A DNA stretch of 64,000 nucleotides from Kappaphycus alvarezii (GCA_002205965.3 NADL03000113.1:212345-276344), one strand, 5' to 3'. Positions 36,331 through 47,936 are shown, counted from the stretch's first letter. Made by a program: numbers and translations. The notes: a model not told the origin generated them from the letters alone.

Positions 36331-37810
36331 GCTTCAATTGCTTTGAGTTTTAAAAGTGTCGTATACTTTCAGTCGGGTCATTTCTTTCTTCCTAGGTGTA
36401 CAGTATACTTTTTACCAGAGTATAAAACACTCCCCTTTTCCTACTGTACTTTGTACTGCTAAATCCATTTATGTATTTTATTTTTAAATTGCACCAATAG
36501 ATTTTGAGTCAGTCCAAATCAGTACCATGTCGTATACTTTGAAGCGGCAGTGTACGTCTCTTTACAGATATATTGATCTAGAAAACAGATGAAAACGGCG
36601 ACTGACACCGAAGTTCTCCTGGATAGGCTTTTCTCGCAAAAACCTTTCTCGTCATTTTCTCCGGGTTGGTTGTAAGAAACAAAATTTCCAGTTTTGAGAT
36701 TTTTAAACTTTTTATAGGGAGAGCAAGTTGCGCTCAAAGATACAGAGCTGTATTAGAGAAGTGAATGGTAACGTGTGATTGCCCCAAGAAGCTTTCCGAG
36801 ACTGCAATAGTGCTCCTTAATATTTTAAAGAAAGACCTTTGTTGTGAGCTTACAGTGTTCTGCTAAACAGACTCATCCCAGCAACGGCTGAACCGATGCT
36901 CGTACTGTACAGAGCGGAAGAAAGAAATATCCAGTACGGAAACCTTGAAAGGCCAAGACGGGGATAGCTCGAAAAGCTCCCATTGTAAGAGCGATGCTTA
37001 CAGAACGCAGGAAAGACGAAGACATGTACAGTACTGTACATTGGGTGAGCGACCTTTTTGGGACAAAATTTCAGTGTCGGAGCTCATTAAGGATCCCCTC
37101 GTGATTGAGGTTCAGAAAGTGGAGCGAGGGGTCCATAACTGTAATTGAGATCTTGGCAAACCCACAGATTGGTTCTCAAGGCCATATACAGTACTGTACT
37201 ATAAAGTAGATGTCTTTGTAGGGTTTTGTAACTGTTGACAGTACAGTATGTCGGCTGCTTTGCGAGCTGACAGCACTATCTTGAAATGGGACAACTCACT
37301 TTAGACTGCTCGTTCCGTACACATTTGGATTTCCTTCTTGGCGACATGTAACTGCTGATTGCATGCTCCGCAACCCCTACTTACGTGTTGCATCCTGTCG
37401 CCAGATAATTAAATGTGAAACCTACATGCAAGAATATTGACATCGCACTCGACAGAGAAGCAGTCGGCATAGGGCTGTTGCAGTGCTTTCATAAGGGGGA
37501 AATTTTTGGGTTATTTTAATGCATGGAAGATGTCATAAGTCAATTATTCAACTTTAAAGATGTGGATGGACAATTGACTCTCGTAGTATTCACTTTGAAT
37601 AGTAGTGCATTGTTCATGCATCTCAAATGTAAACTAACGCAGATATCGTACATTTAAAGCAAAAGCATACTTAGCATTTGGTCAAACCTGTAGTACCCCC
37701 TCCCCTACCTTCCTTCCCCCTGTCCCCAAACCATACCATTCACGGCTTCACACCAAGTGGTTTAATCTCACATTCTTTCTGAACGATTTCGCTTCTCTTT
37801 CAGCAGTGCA
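36331..37810. other. Intergenic stretch rich in TACAGTAC palindromes
   Basis: No gene is recognised. Repeated TACAGTACTGTA-type palindromes occur at 37024-37041, 37187-37198 and in partial form near 36402, 36905 and 37240. They lie upstream of the second copy of the unknown gene, as a similar cluster does upstream of the first. Confidence 0.5.
37024..37041. repeat. Perfect 18-bp GTAC palindrome
   Basis: ATGTACAGTACTGTACAT is exactly self-complementary. It contains the same TACAGTACTGTA core as the palindromes at 37187-37198. Confidence 0.85.
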
Positions 37811-39242
37811 ATGCTCTCCATGACTTCTTCTAAGACAGAAAAGCGCAAAGGAAAATGGGTTCTGGACCCTTCAAAGAGGCACATCCTCATAGAAATCTTG
37901 TCTGCCCTTTTCTGCATTTTATTTAGTATTCTCGAGTTTGTCGCAGGTTTAATGAGCAAGTGCGTAAGAGCTCCAACAAAAAGCGCAAAATTATCCATTC
38001 CATCGGCGATCGTACAAAGATCGCACGCTGCAACAGCCTGCACCGTACAAACTCTGAGGATATTCTCCGTGATGGATAAGTCAGTACAGGGCTCAAAACC
38101 GAGCAAACATCGCTCCAGTCTATGAATATTCCTCGTTTACCTCCTTGTTTGCAATGGTTACCCTCTACACGGCATGGGTTCGTACGGGAAGCGAACGGCC
38201 AAACTAGTGCTCCGTGATCACAATCCTATAGAGACAGCGAGTCGGGTCGTTGAGTCAGTGAAAAGAATTCGCGAAAGGGCGAAAAAGTCGGTCAAGTTTC
38301 GATTCCAATTCAAGGACTTGCTGCGCTTTCTTGACGACATTGAAAGGTGTCGTGCAAGCACTGTGACAGAGTTTCTCAATGAATTGCCAAGGAAATGCTT
38401 GAGATGAGTAACTCAGGTTTCTTGAGAGTGTACCACACACAGTTTCGATGCAAACTTGCAACAAGAAATGTTCATGAGACTGCCAGTGCGGCATCGGCTC
38501 TGTTTGTTAAAGAAGGTGCAAATCTTAACTCGTTTTTTTCTACGGGTTATGGATGGATTCGCACAGGACTCATCATGCGGCCATGATGGTGATGATGCAT
38601 TTCGCATGGGAACGTGTTCAATGAGCTCGACGAAGGAGATTAATGTTACTGAATATAGCGGTGTGGAACGCAGTCTTTTGTCGAGGAACGACGGTACGTT
38701 TCGGCGATTTCACTCGCTGTTTTGGTACGGAGATACATATCTTCAAAAGGATATGCTCCTTGTGGATGTAACCCTCAACGACTGCAATGAGCTTGTGGAA
38801 CTATCTTGGCCATGGGAAGTATTGGACCGCGCCGTTTGGGCACTAGAGTACGGGCGGAAACATGTGCGACGGGAGCTTTACTTGGAGCTGGAAGGATTCG
38901 ACGAAGGAAGGGATTTGGACTTGCAGGGTTACGATGCACGCCAGCTACTGATATTTTCGTTAGCAGGAATTGTAAGATTTGACGGTGGTGGTGACAGTCT
39001 GTTTGATATTACAGGGAGCGACTGCGCCAAAATTGTGATCCGTGGGAAGCTTCCCATGCCTGTGTACAGGATCTCGTTATTCTGGGTGTTGTCAAGAAGA
39101 ACCGGTGCGGAAGTTATTGGGTCAATACTTTGCCCGGGACAAGGGAACATTTACTCTGGTGGAATACAATGGCAATTTACAGATTGTTCGATACTCCTAC
39201 GCGAAAACTTTTCGTGCAGATCCATGTCAGCTAGTACTGTAA
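37811..39242 (+). pseudogene. Second copy of the unknown membrane-anchored protein gene (broken)
   Basis: Homologous to 23293-24710 over its whole length, from the CT-rich leader and KGKWVLDPSKRHILIEILS to the C-terminus ending CQLVL. Stretches around 38750-38870 are nearly identical at DNA level, suggesting recent duplication or gene conversion. The aligned start is not Met-Glu-Lys but Thr-Glu-Lys, so the ATG at 37811 upstream would have to serve. It shares the frame offset of copy 1 near 37950. It then has extra breaks: a premature stop after DILRDG, a frame change near 38170, a deletion around 38390-38400 and another break near 39060. Confidence 0.65.
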
Positions 39243-40489
39243 GTAATGTCCAGGACTATAAACAATTCGCCGTCCTCGAAATTTCTCCCAGTTCTGGGCC
39301 CTTAGAACTCTCGCAATAAACACACCCCTATCCCATTCTTTGAATACTGCATAAGCTGAAAAGGACAGTACATTTCAACACCTGCTGCATTTACCGATCA
39401 AAGGTGTAAATGTGGTTTGTTCACTGCGATAGAATCGTGACCGGAGTTCCCGAGCTGACTGGCTTACCATATACAAGAACTTCCATGCAAAAGAGCAGAA
39501 CCGTCATCGTCCACTATTGCCTACACATCCACTACAGACCCTGCAGAGACAAACCAATGGCTATCCCCGTGCTCTGAATGACCTCAGAGGCGCGCCCAGT
39601 GGACACCTGCCCACCGACGCCTTCGGAGTTGAATGTAACAGGGGCGGCTTCCGTCAAAGAAAGGGCCCGGCCGCATCTAGTCCAGCGGGCTTGCATCATT
39701 TTGTTCCAACTGCACCGCAGCCTCTCCTTTTGAATCCTCGGAAAGGGCAGTGCCCGTAGAGAGAAATGTTTGCCAACGTGAATTCCCTGGGATTTACTTT
39801 AACACCGAGACGATAGATTGATCTCTAGTAAAAGACTCTGACCACATTTCTGAGGCCTGTGCTGAGGGTTTGGAATTCAGCATGTACTGTTATTAGTATT
39901 GCAAACTCGTGTGTTCAAATGCGAGTCCATGGAGAGTTGGACACGTTCCCACAATAGTCAAGACATACTACAAAAATGCCGGAACGGATCGGAATGGACG
40001 ACAAAAGGAATGAATTCGAATTGTGTTTTCTGAGGCTGCAGCGCCACTGCAAGTGGCGAAGAACAACACAGCATGTATTGTTACAGCTCTGTGCGGGCTT
40101 CATGCTGCCGTTAGTCTTGATACTTAATCGGCAGTGCAGAACCCGGGCAGTCAAGCGAGAAACTGCAGGAAATCTCATTACACGGATTTTATTCTTCCTA
40201 GTTTATTCCTCAATCGTTTTTGCGATCAAAGTTCCGTTTCTTCATACCATTTCCTTTTCCTTTTTCCTTTTCTTTTAAATATGCAAAATCTTCTTTTTCG
40301 CCAGTATTTTTTTCAAGCCTTCTCGCGTTATTTAGTATTCTTCGACCAGAAATTTATTTTTCAAAATCAAGATTCGTGCACGTAATTTTCGCCTTCAAAT
40401 ATTTTTCAAGGCGATTTGCACTAATGTTCACCGCTAAAGCATTTCTCGTCTGCTTTTCTGATTCAAAAGAAACATCCATCTGAGGTTGC
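39243..40489. other. Intergenic, no gene identified
   Basis: A GC-rich patch at about 39500-39760 looks like a repeat fragment without a recognisable protein. The stretch TCAAGCGAGAAACTG near 40152 also occurs at 17368, again upstream of an acidic-gene copy. Confidence 0.4.
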
Positions 40490-40971
40490 TGGACCCATTT
40501 AAACCTGTCTTTTGCTTGGAAAAAGTTTTCCGGAGCCCTCAACCAAGACCGTGACATTTTCCAATCCGCCTTCCACGCACCGTACAAAAACCTCGACAAT
40601 TTCGCCCTTTTCCAAATATTTCCGTTTTCGTTCCCACCGTCTCTCAACTACTTTTCTCGGGCCCAATGGACGAAGTGGACTACTTATGCGATCAAACCAA
40701 AAAGGGCGACAGTGTTCCTGGTTCGAGATCTAGTAGAGCTCGAAATACAAAGTTGAGGGGAGGGAACTTGACAAAGGACGATGTCAAGGCTGTGCAATGT
40801 TTCGAGGAGTTGGTCCAAATCAAATCTATCAACAGAAGCGGAATCTTGAGAGAAAGAGCCGATGTAGTAAATTACGAGATGCTTCGAAAGGCCGTGACAG
40901 TAGACGCAGGCCTTATGGAATTAATTTACATCAAGGGAGCTTTCAACTTTATTGATTTTAGATATCATTAT
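40490..40971 (+). pseudogene. Acidic-protein family-like gene, truncated by chromovirus insertion
   Basis: A CCCATTTAAACC upstream sequence and the segment GPMDEVDYLCDQTKK resemble GPTDREDYLRRQTKK in the 20-kb copy. The rest (CFEELVQIKSINRSGILRER and beyond) lacks the acidic run and is not seen in the other copies. The reading frame ends in the chromovirus LTR at 40972. Membership in the family rests on one short motif and the leader. Confidence 0.35.
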
Positions 40972-42165
40972 TGAAACAGAGAGGGAGGCAGCCGGGGGCG
41001 CTGCTAAAGGAACAGTAGAGACGTTGTTAGTGGGTTGATGTGCGCAAATTCGCACACAAAAAATTTAGATGAGGACCATAATTGTATACAGTGGAACTGG
41101 GAAGATATTTTTACAGTTTTTGAATTTGCAAGATATTTTTAATATGGGTGAATGCGGCAAATTCATCGGTTGATTTTTTTTTTTAGGACACGCTGTCATA
41201 GTGGATGTCAGTACAGTTCTAGGTTGTGGGTGATACTACGAGTGACTCTGAAAGGTCTATATAATGGCCACATCAATTCACACCCCTGGCCGATGGGTGG
41301 CTGGATGGGTATGGCACCTAGATATTTACCTTGAGGAAATATCTTCTAATGGTCTCTCTGGTTCACAGATTCCCGTGAGTGCATTTTATGGTTATTAGTC
41401 TGTTTGTTTGAAGACTTTAGGGTAGACAAAAGTCTATACAAGCCGAGTAAACTGCTTCCTTTAGTGGAGGTCAACCAAGTTGGCAGACAACTTCAAGAAG
41501 TCAAGTCCCGAGTAGTAGTAGGTTGAGAGTCAACTTCAGACCCAAGAATCGTGTTTCCTACGCTACTCACAGAGCATCAGTAGTGACCCTGCCCCTTTCA
41601 TACTTGCTTGTAGCCTCTCAACTTTCTTCCATATACACTCCTTTTTGTTCGTTCAACTATACACACGGTAGCACTTTTGTCGCTTGCAACACCTCCTTCT
41701 TGGGGTAGTTGGTTCTGAGTATATCTTCTCCCCGACGACTTACCCTATCATGGGTTCCAGAAATTTGGGGCATAGGGTGTATGGAGTGTACCTGGATTCC
41801 ACGAGAATCCAGATGAGCCCCCCTTTTATAGACAGTACGACCGCTCTTTTAAACAACTCTCAGAGTTGTGCAAGCTCAGTAAAAACATCAGAAAGTAGCG
41901 CTGTAACTAGGAAGTAGAAGCTGTAACTAAATATTAGTACTATCTAGAACATAAAACAAGACGATGATGTGGTGCTCCACGTCAACTAAAAATGCTGTAG
42001 AGAAAATAAATACTCAGCAATAAAACCGCTTCCCGGTTACATACAGCTTCTATATTCTTCCAAGAGTGATGCACTTTCTCTGTTACACACTGTGTAATAG
42101 AGAATTGTAATAACGACAGCGAACAAGTCTCTATTACACAGTGGTGTAACAGAGACATTGTTACA
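40972..42165 (-). repeat. 3' LTR of the chromovirus, split by a nested LTR
   Basis: On the minus strand it runs from TGTAACAATG at 42165 to ...TTTCA at 40972. Without the nested 715-bp LTR and its 5-bp duplication it is 474 bp, against 466 bp for the 5' LTR. The two are nearly identical apart from small indels. The flank ATTAT at 40967-40971 matches ATTAT at 47932-47936. Confidence 0.9.
41036..41750 (+). repeat. Solo LTR nested in the chromovirus 3' LTR
   Basis: Runs from TGATGTGCGC to TACCCTATCA (715 bp), flanked by the direct repeat TGGGT at 41031-41035 and 41751-41755. It matches, in reverse, the 3' LTR of the gypsy element at 59019-59738 over its full length. It has two TATA-like boxes (GGTCTATATAATGG and AGTCTATACAAG). 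No internal region is left, so it arose by LTR-LTR recombination. Confidence 0.9.
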
Positions 42166-42177
42166 CTATTCCCTCGC
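42166..42177 (-). other. Polypurine tract of the chromovirus
   Basis: The minus strand reads GCGAGGGAATAG directly before the 3' LTR start TGTAAC. Purine-rich and in the expected position for plus-strand priming. Confidence 0.6.
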
Positions 42178-42197
42178 GCCAGGCTATTGAACCCTCT

Positions 42198-45100
42198 TCA
42201 ATGATACTGCGGGAGTATATTATGTTTCCGAATATACTCTTGGAAAGCATCCGTTACTACAGCAGATCCATCTTCCGTAACATCAACAAAGTCCTTCGTT
42301 GGTTGCCACTCCGCCTCATGACGTGGCACTCCACGCATCAAAACCAAGAACTTGTAACCGCGTCCAACCTTTTTGTGATCCAAGATAACCTCAACTTCCT
42401 GTTCTGGTCCACCAGGCAGTTCAAGCGGTGCAGGTGCAGGAGGAATGGTAAAGCAATGTCATCGGGCTGCTCCAAATGTGGTGTGGTGTGAATGATATGA
42501 ATGACTGGATGGATTCTAAAATGAGCAGGGAGATCCAGTCGAACAGCATTCTTACCAATTAGCTCCTTAACCACAAATGGCCCATATCTGCGCGCACCAA
42601 GCTTTTTAGAATCCTGGGACCTAGAATAAACATCCGTAAACAACGAACGATTGATCCATAGCTTTGAACCGACTTTATAATCTGGAACCTTGTATCGCCT
42701 TGAAGCATATGCAGCTTGCCGAGCTTTTGCCACTTTGTAGGCAAATTGCGCATCCTCAAGAGAAACCTTGAGCTTGGCACGAAAGTCGTCCAAACTTGAA
42801 GAGGTATGCTGCTGCTAGCCAAGAAGTCCAATGGCGATTTAGGTGTCCATCCCAAGTCCAGCTCAAATGGTGACATACCCAGATCATCGCTCACAGCCGA
42901 GTTGTATGCAAATTCTGCAGAAGGAAGCAGTTCATCCCAGTCATCCTGATGATACGAGCAATAGCAACGGAGATAGTTCTCGATCATCCTATTCATAATC
43001 TCGGAAGCGCCATCTATTTGCGAGTGTCTACTTGTAGACATTCTTAATTTCACCCCACAAGATTCATCAGTGTCTTCCAAAACTTTGAAATGAACTTGCT
43101 GTCCCTATCTGAAGTCACATCATCCGGCAACCCGTGGTTCTTGAATATGTTCGCGAAGAAGTCTCGAGCCGTGTCCTCAGCAGTATCTGATGTTTTAGAT
43201 TTCAGAAAATGGACTCGACGAGTAAGTCGATCAACCCAAGTCGTGATCGCATCATGACCGCTCCTCGTCAGGGGTAGCCTCACAATGAAATCTGTAGCTA
43301 ATGATCCCCATCTGCGGTCAGGCAATTCCAGTGACATTGGATCAGTCAACTTTTTTTGATTAGAGTCCTTATACTGCTGACACGTGAGACATCCTTCACA
43401 ATACTTTCGAACATCCCGGCTCTTATGTTTCCAATGGAAGTTATCTAATCTGGACAGTGTCTTCGCAAATTTAAAATGTCCACCAACTTTCGAGTCGTGA
43501 GCAATTTGCAAAATATCCGAAACTGACCTTCTTGGTACGCACAACTTTCCATTGTAAAACAGCCTCGAACCATCTTTTCGGAACATCGGCAGAATTCTTT
43601 CAAGTTTCTGCTTCTGAACCATATCCTCTGCCACTCTCCTTCCATGGCTTTTACCACTGGACCAAAGAACTGGTCGTCATCATACCGAGGAATGATCTGA
43701 TCAACATCAAGGTAGGGAACTTCAACGTCATTCACCGAGACGTCACGATCTCCTCTCGTCACGTGCGGAGCTCGGATAATGCGTCTCCCAAGACGTGAAT
43801 TCTTCCAGGCTTCAGTGTGATGGGAAAGATTCCGAAGTTACCGAGAGTTTCCAACCAACGTGCTTCTTTCCGACTCAGTTTCGGTTTTGTGAAGAAGCTC
43901 TTAAGCACCTTGTTGTCTGTGAAAATCTCAAATTCAGAACCTTCAAGATAGCACCTGAATCTTCCCAGAAAATTAATCAAAGCCAGAAGCTCTCTGTCAT
44001 TTGCAGTGTAGTCCGACTCAGTTGGTGAAAGTTCTTTGAATAGAAAGAAATTACACGATCCCTTCCATTCTCATCCAACTGTGTTAGAGTTCCACGAGCT
44101 GTGAAGCATCTACATGACCACGAAATGGCTTTTCCAATTAGGAGCGACTAAGATTGGAGCCAATGTCATCGCTTCCTTTAGCTTCTGGAAAGCTTTATCA
44201 CACTGTTGATCCCATTTCCCTATACCTCGACCTTTCTTTGTCAGATCTGTGAGAGGTGCAGCAATTGCAGAGAACTTCGGAATGAACCTACGGAAAAACT
44301 GTATTAGACCTAAGAAACTTCTCAACTCCGTTAGAGATTCAGGTTTCGGCCAAGTTTGTAGGACTTCGACCTTCTCAGGATTGACACGAATGCCGTCCTT
44401 CCCGACTATTAAACCCAAAAACTCCAGCTCAGTCTGAAAGAAAGAGCATTTCTTCGGAGAGATGTACAGCTTGTGATCCTTAAGTCTCTTTAATACAATT
44501 TCCAGATGTTCGTAATGTTCTTCCTCATTCTTACTGAATATAAGAAGATCATCCATATAGACAACCAAGAAGACATCGATGCAATCATAGAAGATCTGGT
44601 TCATCAAAGTTTGGAACGTAGCAGGAGCGTTGCAAAGTCCCATTGGCATAACAAGATATTCAAATTGCCCATACTTTGTATTGAACGCAGTCTTTTCGAT
44701 GTCCTCTGGTTTCACCCTTATCTGATGGAATCCCGTTTTCAGATCAAGCTTGGAGAAAATCTCGCATCTCCAAGTCGATCGAACATTTCATCAGAACGAG
44801 GGAGTGGAGCATTATTCTTTTTGGTGATGCGATTCAAAGCGCGATAATCGACAACACCTCTAAGTTTTCCATCCTTTCTTTCACAAAGAAAAGTGGTGCT
44901 CCATATGGCGATTTACTGGACCTGATCTTCCCTTTCCTCAAAAGACTCGACGTACTCTTTTGCTGCCCTAAGTTCGGATGGGACAACTGGAATAAAGGTT
45001 GATGAGGTGCCTTTGCTCCTTCCTCCACTTTTATCTCATGATCAACTGATCGAATCGGAGAAAGCCCTCTTGGCAATTCATCCTGAAAGACCTCTTTAAA

Positions 45101-45700
45101 ATTATCCAGTAATCTGCTCAGTCTTCCATCGAACTTTGAATCTGTCACTCCTCTCATACTGTGAACTTCAAGTAACTGAAATACTTCGAAGTCACCCCCA
45201 TGCCTCAGCATTCGTCTAAATTTCTTCACTCCCAAATTGGACACATCAACACGGTTTTCGTTATCTGGATCAATCACTGGAATGGAAGCATCTTTCACCA
45301 TCACAATCCGTTTCCGATAGTCGACACGTGGATTGTGGGCAACATGCCACGGCATTCCCAACAGAACATCATACCTGGTTTGGGACACAGCCCAACTAGA
45401 AGTATTGTATGTTCGCCTAACTTAATAGTTCCGTTGGAAATGATTTCAGATACCTCCTCAGTAACTCCCCTCTGTGAATGGCAAACAATGACTCGTTCAC
45501 GCCGAATCTCAAACAAGTTCCTATTTCGCTTCAGGAACTCGGCTGAAACCACGTTTGTATTGCATCCATCGTCCTTTAGTACTTTGACTGCTATTCCATT
45601 CAGTCTACCTTCAAGTACTAACAAAGGCTCCACTGGTATAGGTCCATCAGTGGGGATGCTGTCATCATGACTAGACGTGATTCCATTAGATTCGGCTTCG
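42198..45700 (-). pseudogene. pol: Chromovirus pol: PR, RT, RNase H, integrase, chromodomain (frameshifted)
   Basis: Domains in minus-strand order. Protease: VLKDDGCNTNVVS at about 45.56 kb (Asp-Asp-Gly where Asp-Ser/Thr-Gly is usual) and YDVLLGMPWH. Reverse transcriptase: FNTKYGQFEYLVMPMGLCNA then YMDD at 44548-44559 and ELRSFLGL. RNase H: HVDAS, IFTDNKVL and VLGDALSE. Integrase: zinc-binding His/Cys (AHDSKVGGH; CEGCLTC), catalytic TDFIV, SDRD and QIDGASE. GPY/F module: RRYGPFVVKELIGKNAVRL. Chromodomain: LDHKKVGRGYKF followed by EAEWQPTKDF, ending at 42198. At least six frame changes separate these. The chromodomain is the chromovirus hallmark and normally directs integration to modified chromatin. 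Confidence 0.85.
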
Positions 45701-45922
45701 GAGATTCTCGACTTTTCCTGTCCTCTGAGAATTTAGCTCCGGTGATGTCCACAACAGTTTCACTCTGCTCATTGGGACATCTGTTCACACTCACTACTGG
45801 TCTCACCTGAGTGTTCACCAAGTCTGGTGGACCAACTAGTTTTCCGAGTCAAAGCCATTCAAATCATTACTGTGTCCTGCCTGTGTATTGTTCGCCACTA
45901 TGCGAGTACCACCCTGTTACCT

Positions 45923-46625
45923 TTATTCCCGTTTCCTTTTGTGTTTCCAAGGTCTACATCCCACCTTATGGCACGTAAAGCATCGGTTCTCCATCAAGTC
46001 TTTCTGACGCTGCCCATCGTTTTTACGTTCCAGGTTTCCGATCTCCATCGGCATAGGACCTGAGGCATTTCGATTGGTGTGAAATGAACCTCTGCCAGTG
46101 AAGAACCCTGCACTGTAAAATGCTTCATCAACGTTAAGAGCAATGGTAGTCGCAGCTTCAAACTTGGATGGGTTCCCTTTACGATCCTCCAACAGAATGT
46201 GGGTTTGAGACCTTCACAGAACCGCGCCAATTTTTCCGACTCACTGATACCGGGAATATTGATAACCAAATTCCTGAACTCCGAGAGGTACGCTGCCACA
46301 CTCGTTTTCTGGCGGATCTTGGTAAGCTTGTCGCGAGCTCGAATGACACTGTCCTGGGGGACAAACTCTGCCTCAACCAGGAGTTTGAAAGCTTCCCATG
46401 TAGGCGGAACAGCATTCTCGGACACAACTGTATACCACCAGTTTGCGGCAGTTCAGTCATGAATGTCGAAGCAAAGTCGATAGCATTCTGGGCACTGATG
46501 ACTTCTTCATGGCCCACCTGAATAAGTCTCAGGTACTTTTCGACTGAATGCAACCATGACCGAACCGTCAACGCATCTCGAGTCCCATCGAACAACACAG
46601 GCTTATTTGGTTTGAAGAAAGACAT
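45923..46625 (-). pseudogene. gag: Chromovirus gag (frameshifted)
   Basis: ATG at 46625 starts MSFFKPNKPVLFDGTRDALT, then VRSWLHSVEKYL, a typical gypsy Gag capsid start. After one frameshift it continues as VPPTWEAFKLLVEAEFVPQD then KIRQKTSVAAYLSEFRNLV and FCEGLKP, the conserved retrotransposon Gag core. A second shift leads to a nucleocapsid-like end, ENRCFTCHKVGCRPWKHK. That has Cys-x2-Cys-x4-Cys-x4-His instead of the usual Cys-x2-Cys-x4-His-x4-Cys. Protease follows about 300 bp downstream. Confidence 0.8.
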
Positions 46626-47446
46626 GTTCAACAAACCTCTTACTTAAAGCCTTACCCAACACCTAAACTTGAATACAAGCACTTGAAGTTGAAATCTGCA
46701 AGGGATTCGTCCCTGGACGACGGGTTGGCTCCCTACCCGCGGAGAGTGACTCACCAGCAGCTTTGATCACACCTACACTCCTGTGACTCAGCAATCCGTT
46801 CGGGATATCCCCACCAGTCCACTACGTAGACCGCGATCGGTGTCCTTACCCTATAGGAAAGCCTCTCAAGCCGACTTAAGCTAGCGAATAACCAAAGAAT
46901 ACCCGTTCTGAGCACGTACCCCTAGTCCAAGTCCAGTCCAAGTCAACCCTATGAAGCGTTACCTGAACCCGTGACCCAGTCGGTGCACCTAGCTAACAGC
47001 CAATGAGTGCAATAGGATTGTATAGGAATACTGTGAGGGACCCTCAAATGGGGACTTGGTCAGAAGTACGGCTTTACTAAGGCAACTTAGTTAAGCCTAA
47101 CTGTCCAGTCTAAGTATTCTGAACAGGATCACGCAGCTTCGTGAGGCCTGCACGCTACCTGAACAGAATAACCTAGAGAACGCAGACTATGCTGCACCCC
47201 CAAGTTCCCGGTTACCTAGTTCTCCAATTAGTAACCGCGACCTGCGTGGAACAATGGGGTTTAGAGTACCTAACACTCCAGCCCACAGGTACTCTCCTGT
47301 ACTTGGCACTCCAGCCCACAAGTACAGTATATGATATTGCTTACAGTAACAACTGTCAGCAAAATTTTTCCAAAAATAACCCAAAAAATACACGTGTAAA
47401 AAAACCTCGAACTAGAGCAAGACGAAAGCGAAAAAGCAGCGGAACC
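46626..47446 (-). other. Chromovirus 5' leader
   Basis: About 820 bp between primer binding site and gag start, GC-richer than the surroundings, with no long open frame on the minus strand. Length and position fit an untranslated leader with a packaging region. A short internal direct repeat lies near 47271-47333 (CACTCCAGCCCACA twice). Confidence 0.5.
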
Positions 47447-47464
47447 GGCGAAACGATGCTACCA
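47447..47464 (-). other. Primer binding site of the chromovirus
   Basis: One base inside the 5' LTR the minus strand reads TGGTAGCATCG..., starting with the TGG complement of a tRNA CCA end. TGGTAGCA is the usual start of initiator-methionine-tRNA primer sites in fungal elements; the tRNA identity is an inference. Confidence 0.65.
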
Positions 47465-47465
47465 G

Positions 47466-47931
47466 TGAAACAGAGAGGGAGGCAGCCGGGGCGCTGCTAA
47501 AGAACAGTAGAGACGATGGTAGTGGGTTTCAGAAAGTTGGGGGCAAAGGGTGTATGGAGTGTACCTGGATTCCCACGAGAATCCAGATGAGCCCCCCTTT
47601 ATAGACAGTACGGCAGCTCTTTAAACAACTCTCAGAGTTGTGCAGCTCAGTAGAAAACTAGAAAGTAGAGCTGTAACTAGAAGTAGAGCTGTAACTAAAT
47701 ATAGTACTATCTAGAACATAAACAAGACGATGATGTGGGGCTCCACGTCAAATAAAAATACTGTAGAGAAAATAAATACTCAGCAATAAAACCGCTACCC
47801 GTTACATACAGCTTCTAGATTCTTCCAAGAGTGATGCACTTTCTCTGTTACACCACTGTGTAATAGAGAATTGTAATAACGACAGCGAACAAGTCTCTAT
47901 TACACAGTGGTGTAACAGAGACATTGTTACA
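47466..47931 (-). repeat. 5' LTR of the chromovirus
   Basis: 466 bp, TGTAACAATG...TTTCA on the minus strand, followed outside by the target duplication ATTAT (47932-47936). The first ~90 bp carry a perfect long inverted repeat. Confidence 0.9.
47842..47921. repeat. Perfect 28-bp inverted repeat in the LTR
   Basis: Arm 47842-47869 is exactly complementary to 47894-47921 with a 24-nt spacer. It lies about 10 bp inside the LTR start. The 3' LTR copy (about 42078-42155) has the same hairpin with a single base deleted in one arm. Confidence 0.9.
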
Positions 47932-47936
47932 ATTAT

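Larger units (their letters stand above)
40972..47931 (-). mobile_element. Full-length Ty3/gypsy chromovirus, disrupted
   Basis: Complete element on the minus strand with two LTRs, a 5-bp target duplication (ATTAT), a primer binding site next to the 5' LTR, a polypurine tract next to the 3' LTR, and gag-PR-RT-RH-IN-chromodomain in order. It is about 6.24 kb after removing the nested insertion. Its LTRs are still very similar, so insertion is fairly recent, yet gag and pol carry many frameshifts. It landed in an older acidic-family gene copy and was later hit by another LTR element. Confidence 0.9.

Noticed and set aside
39517..39759. Open plus-strand frame in a GC-rich patch
   Set aside because: No similarity to other copies in the window and no motif; openness is explained by GC content.
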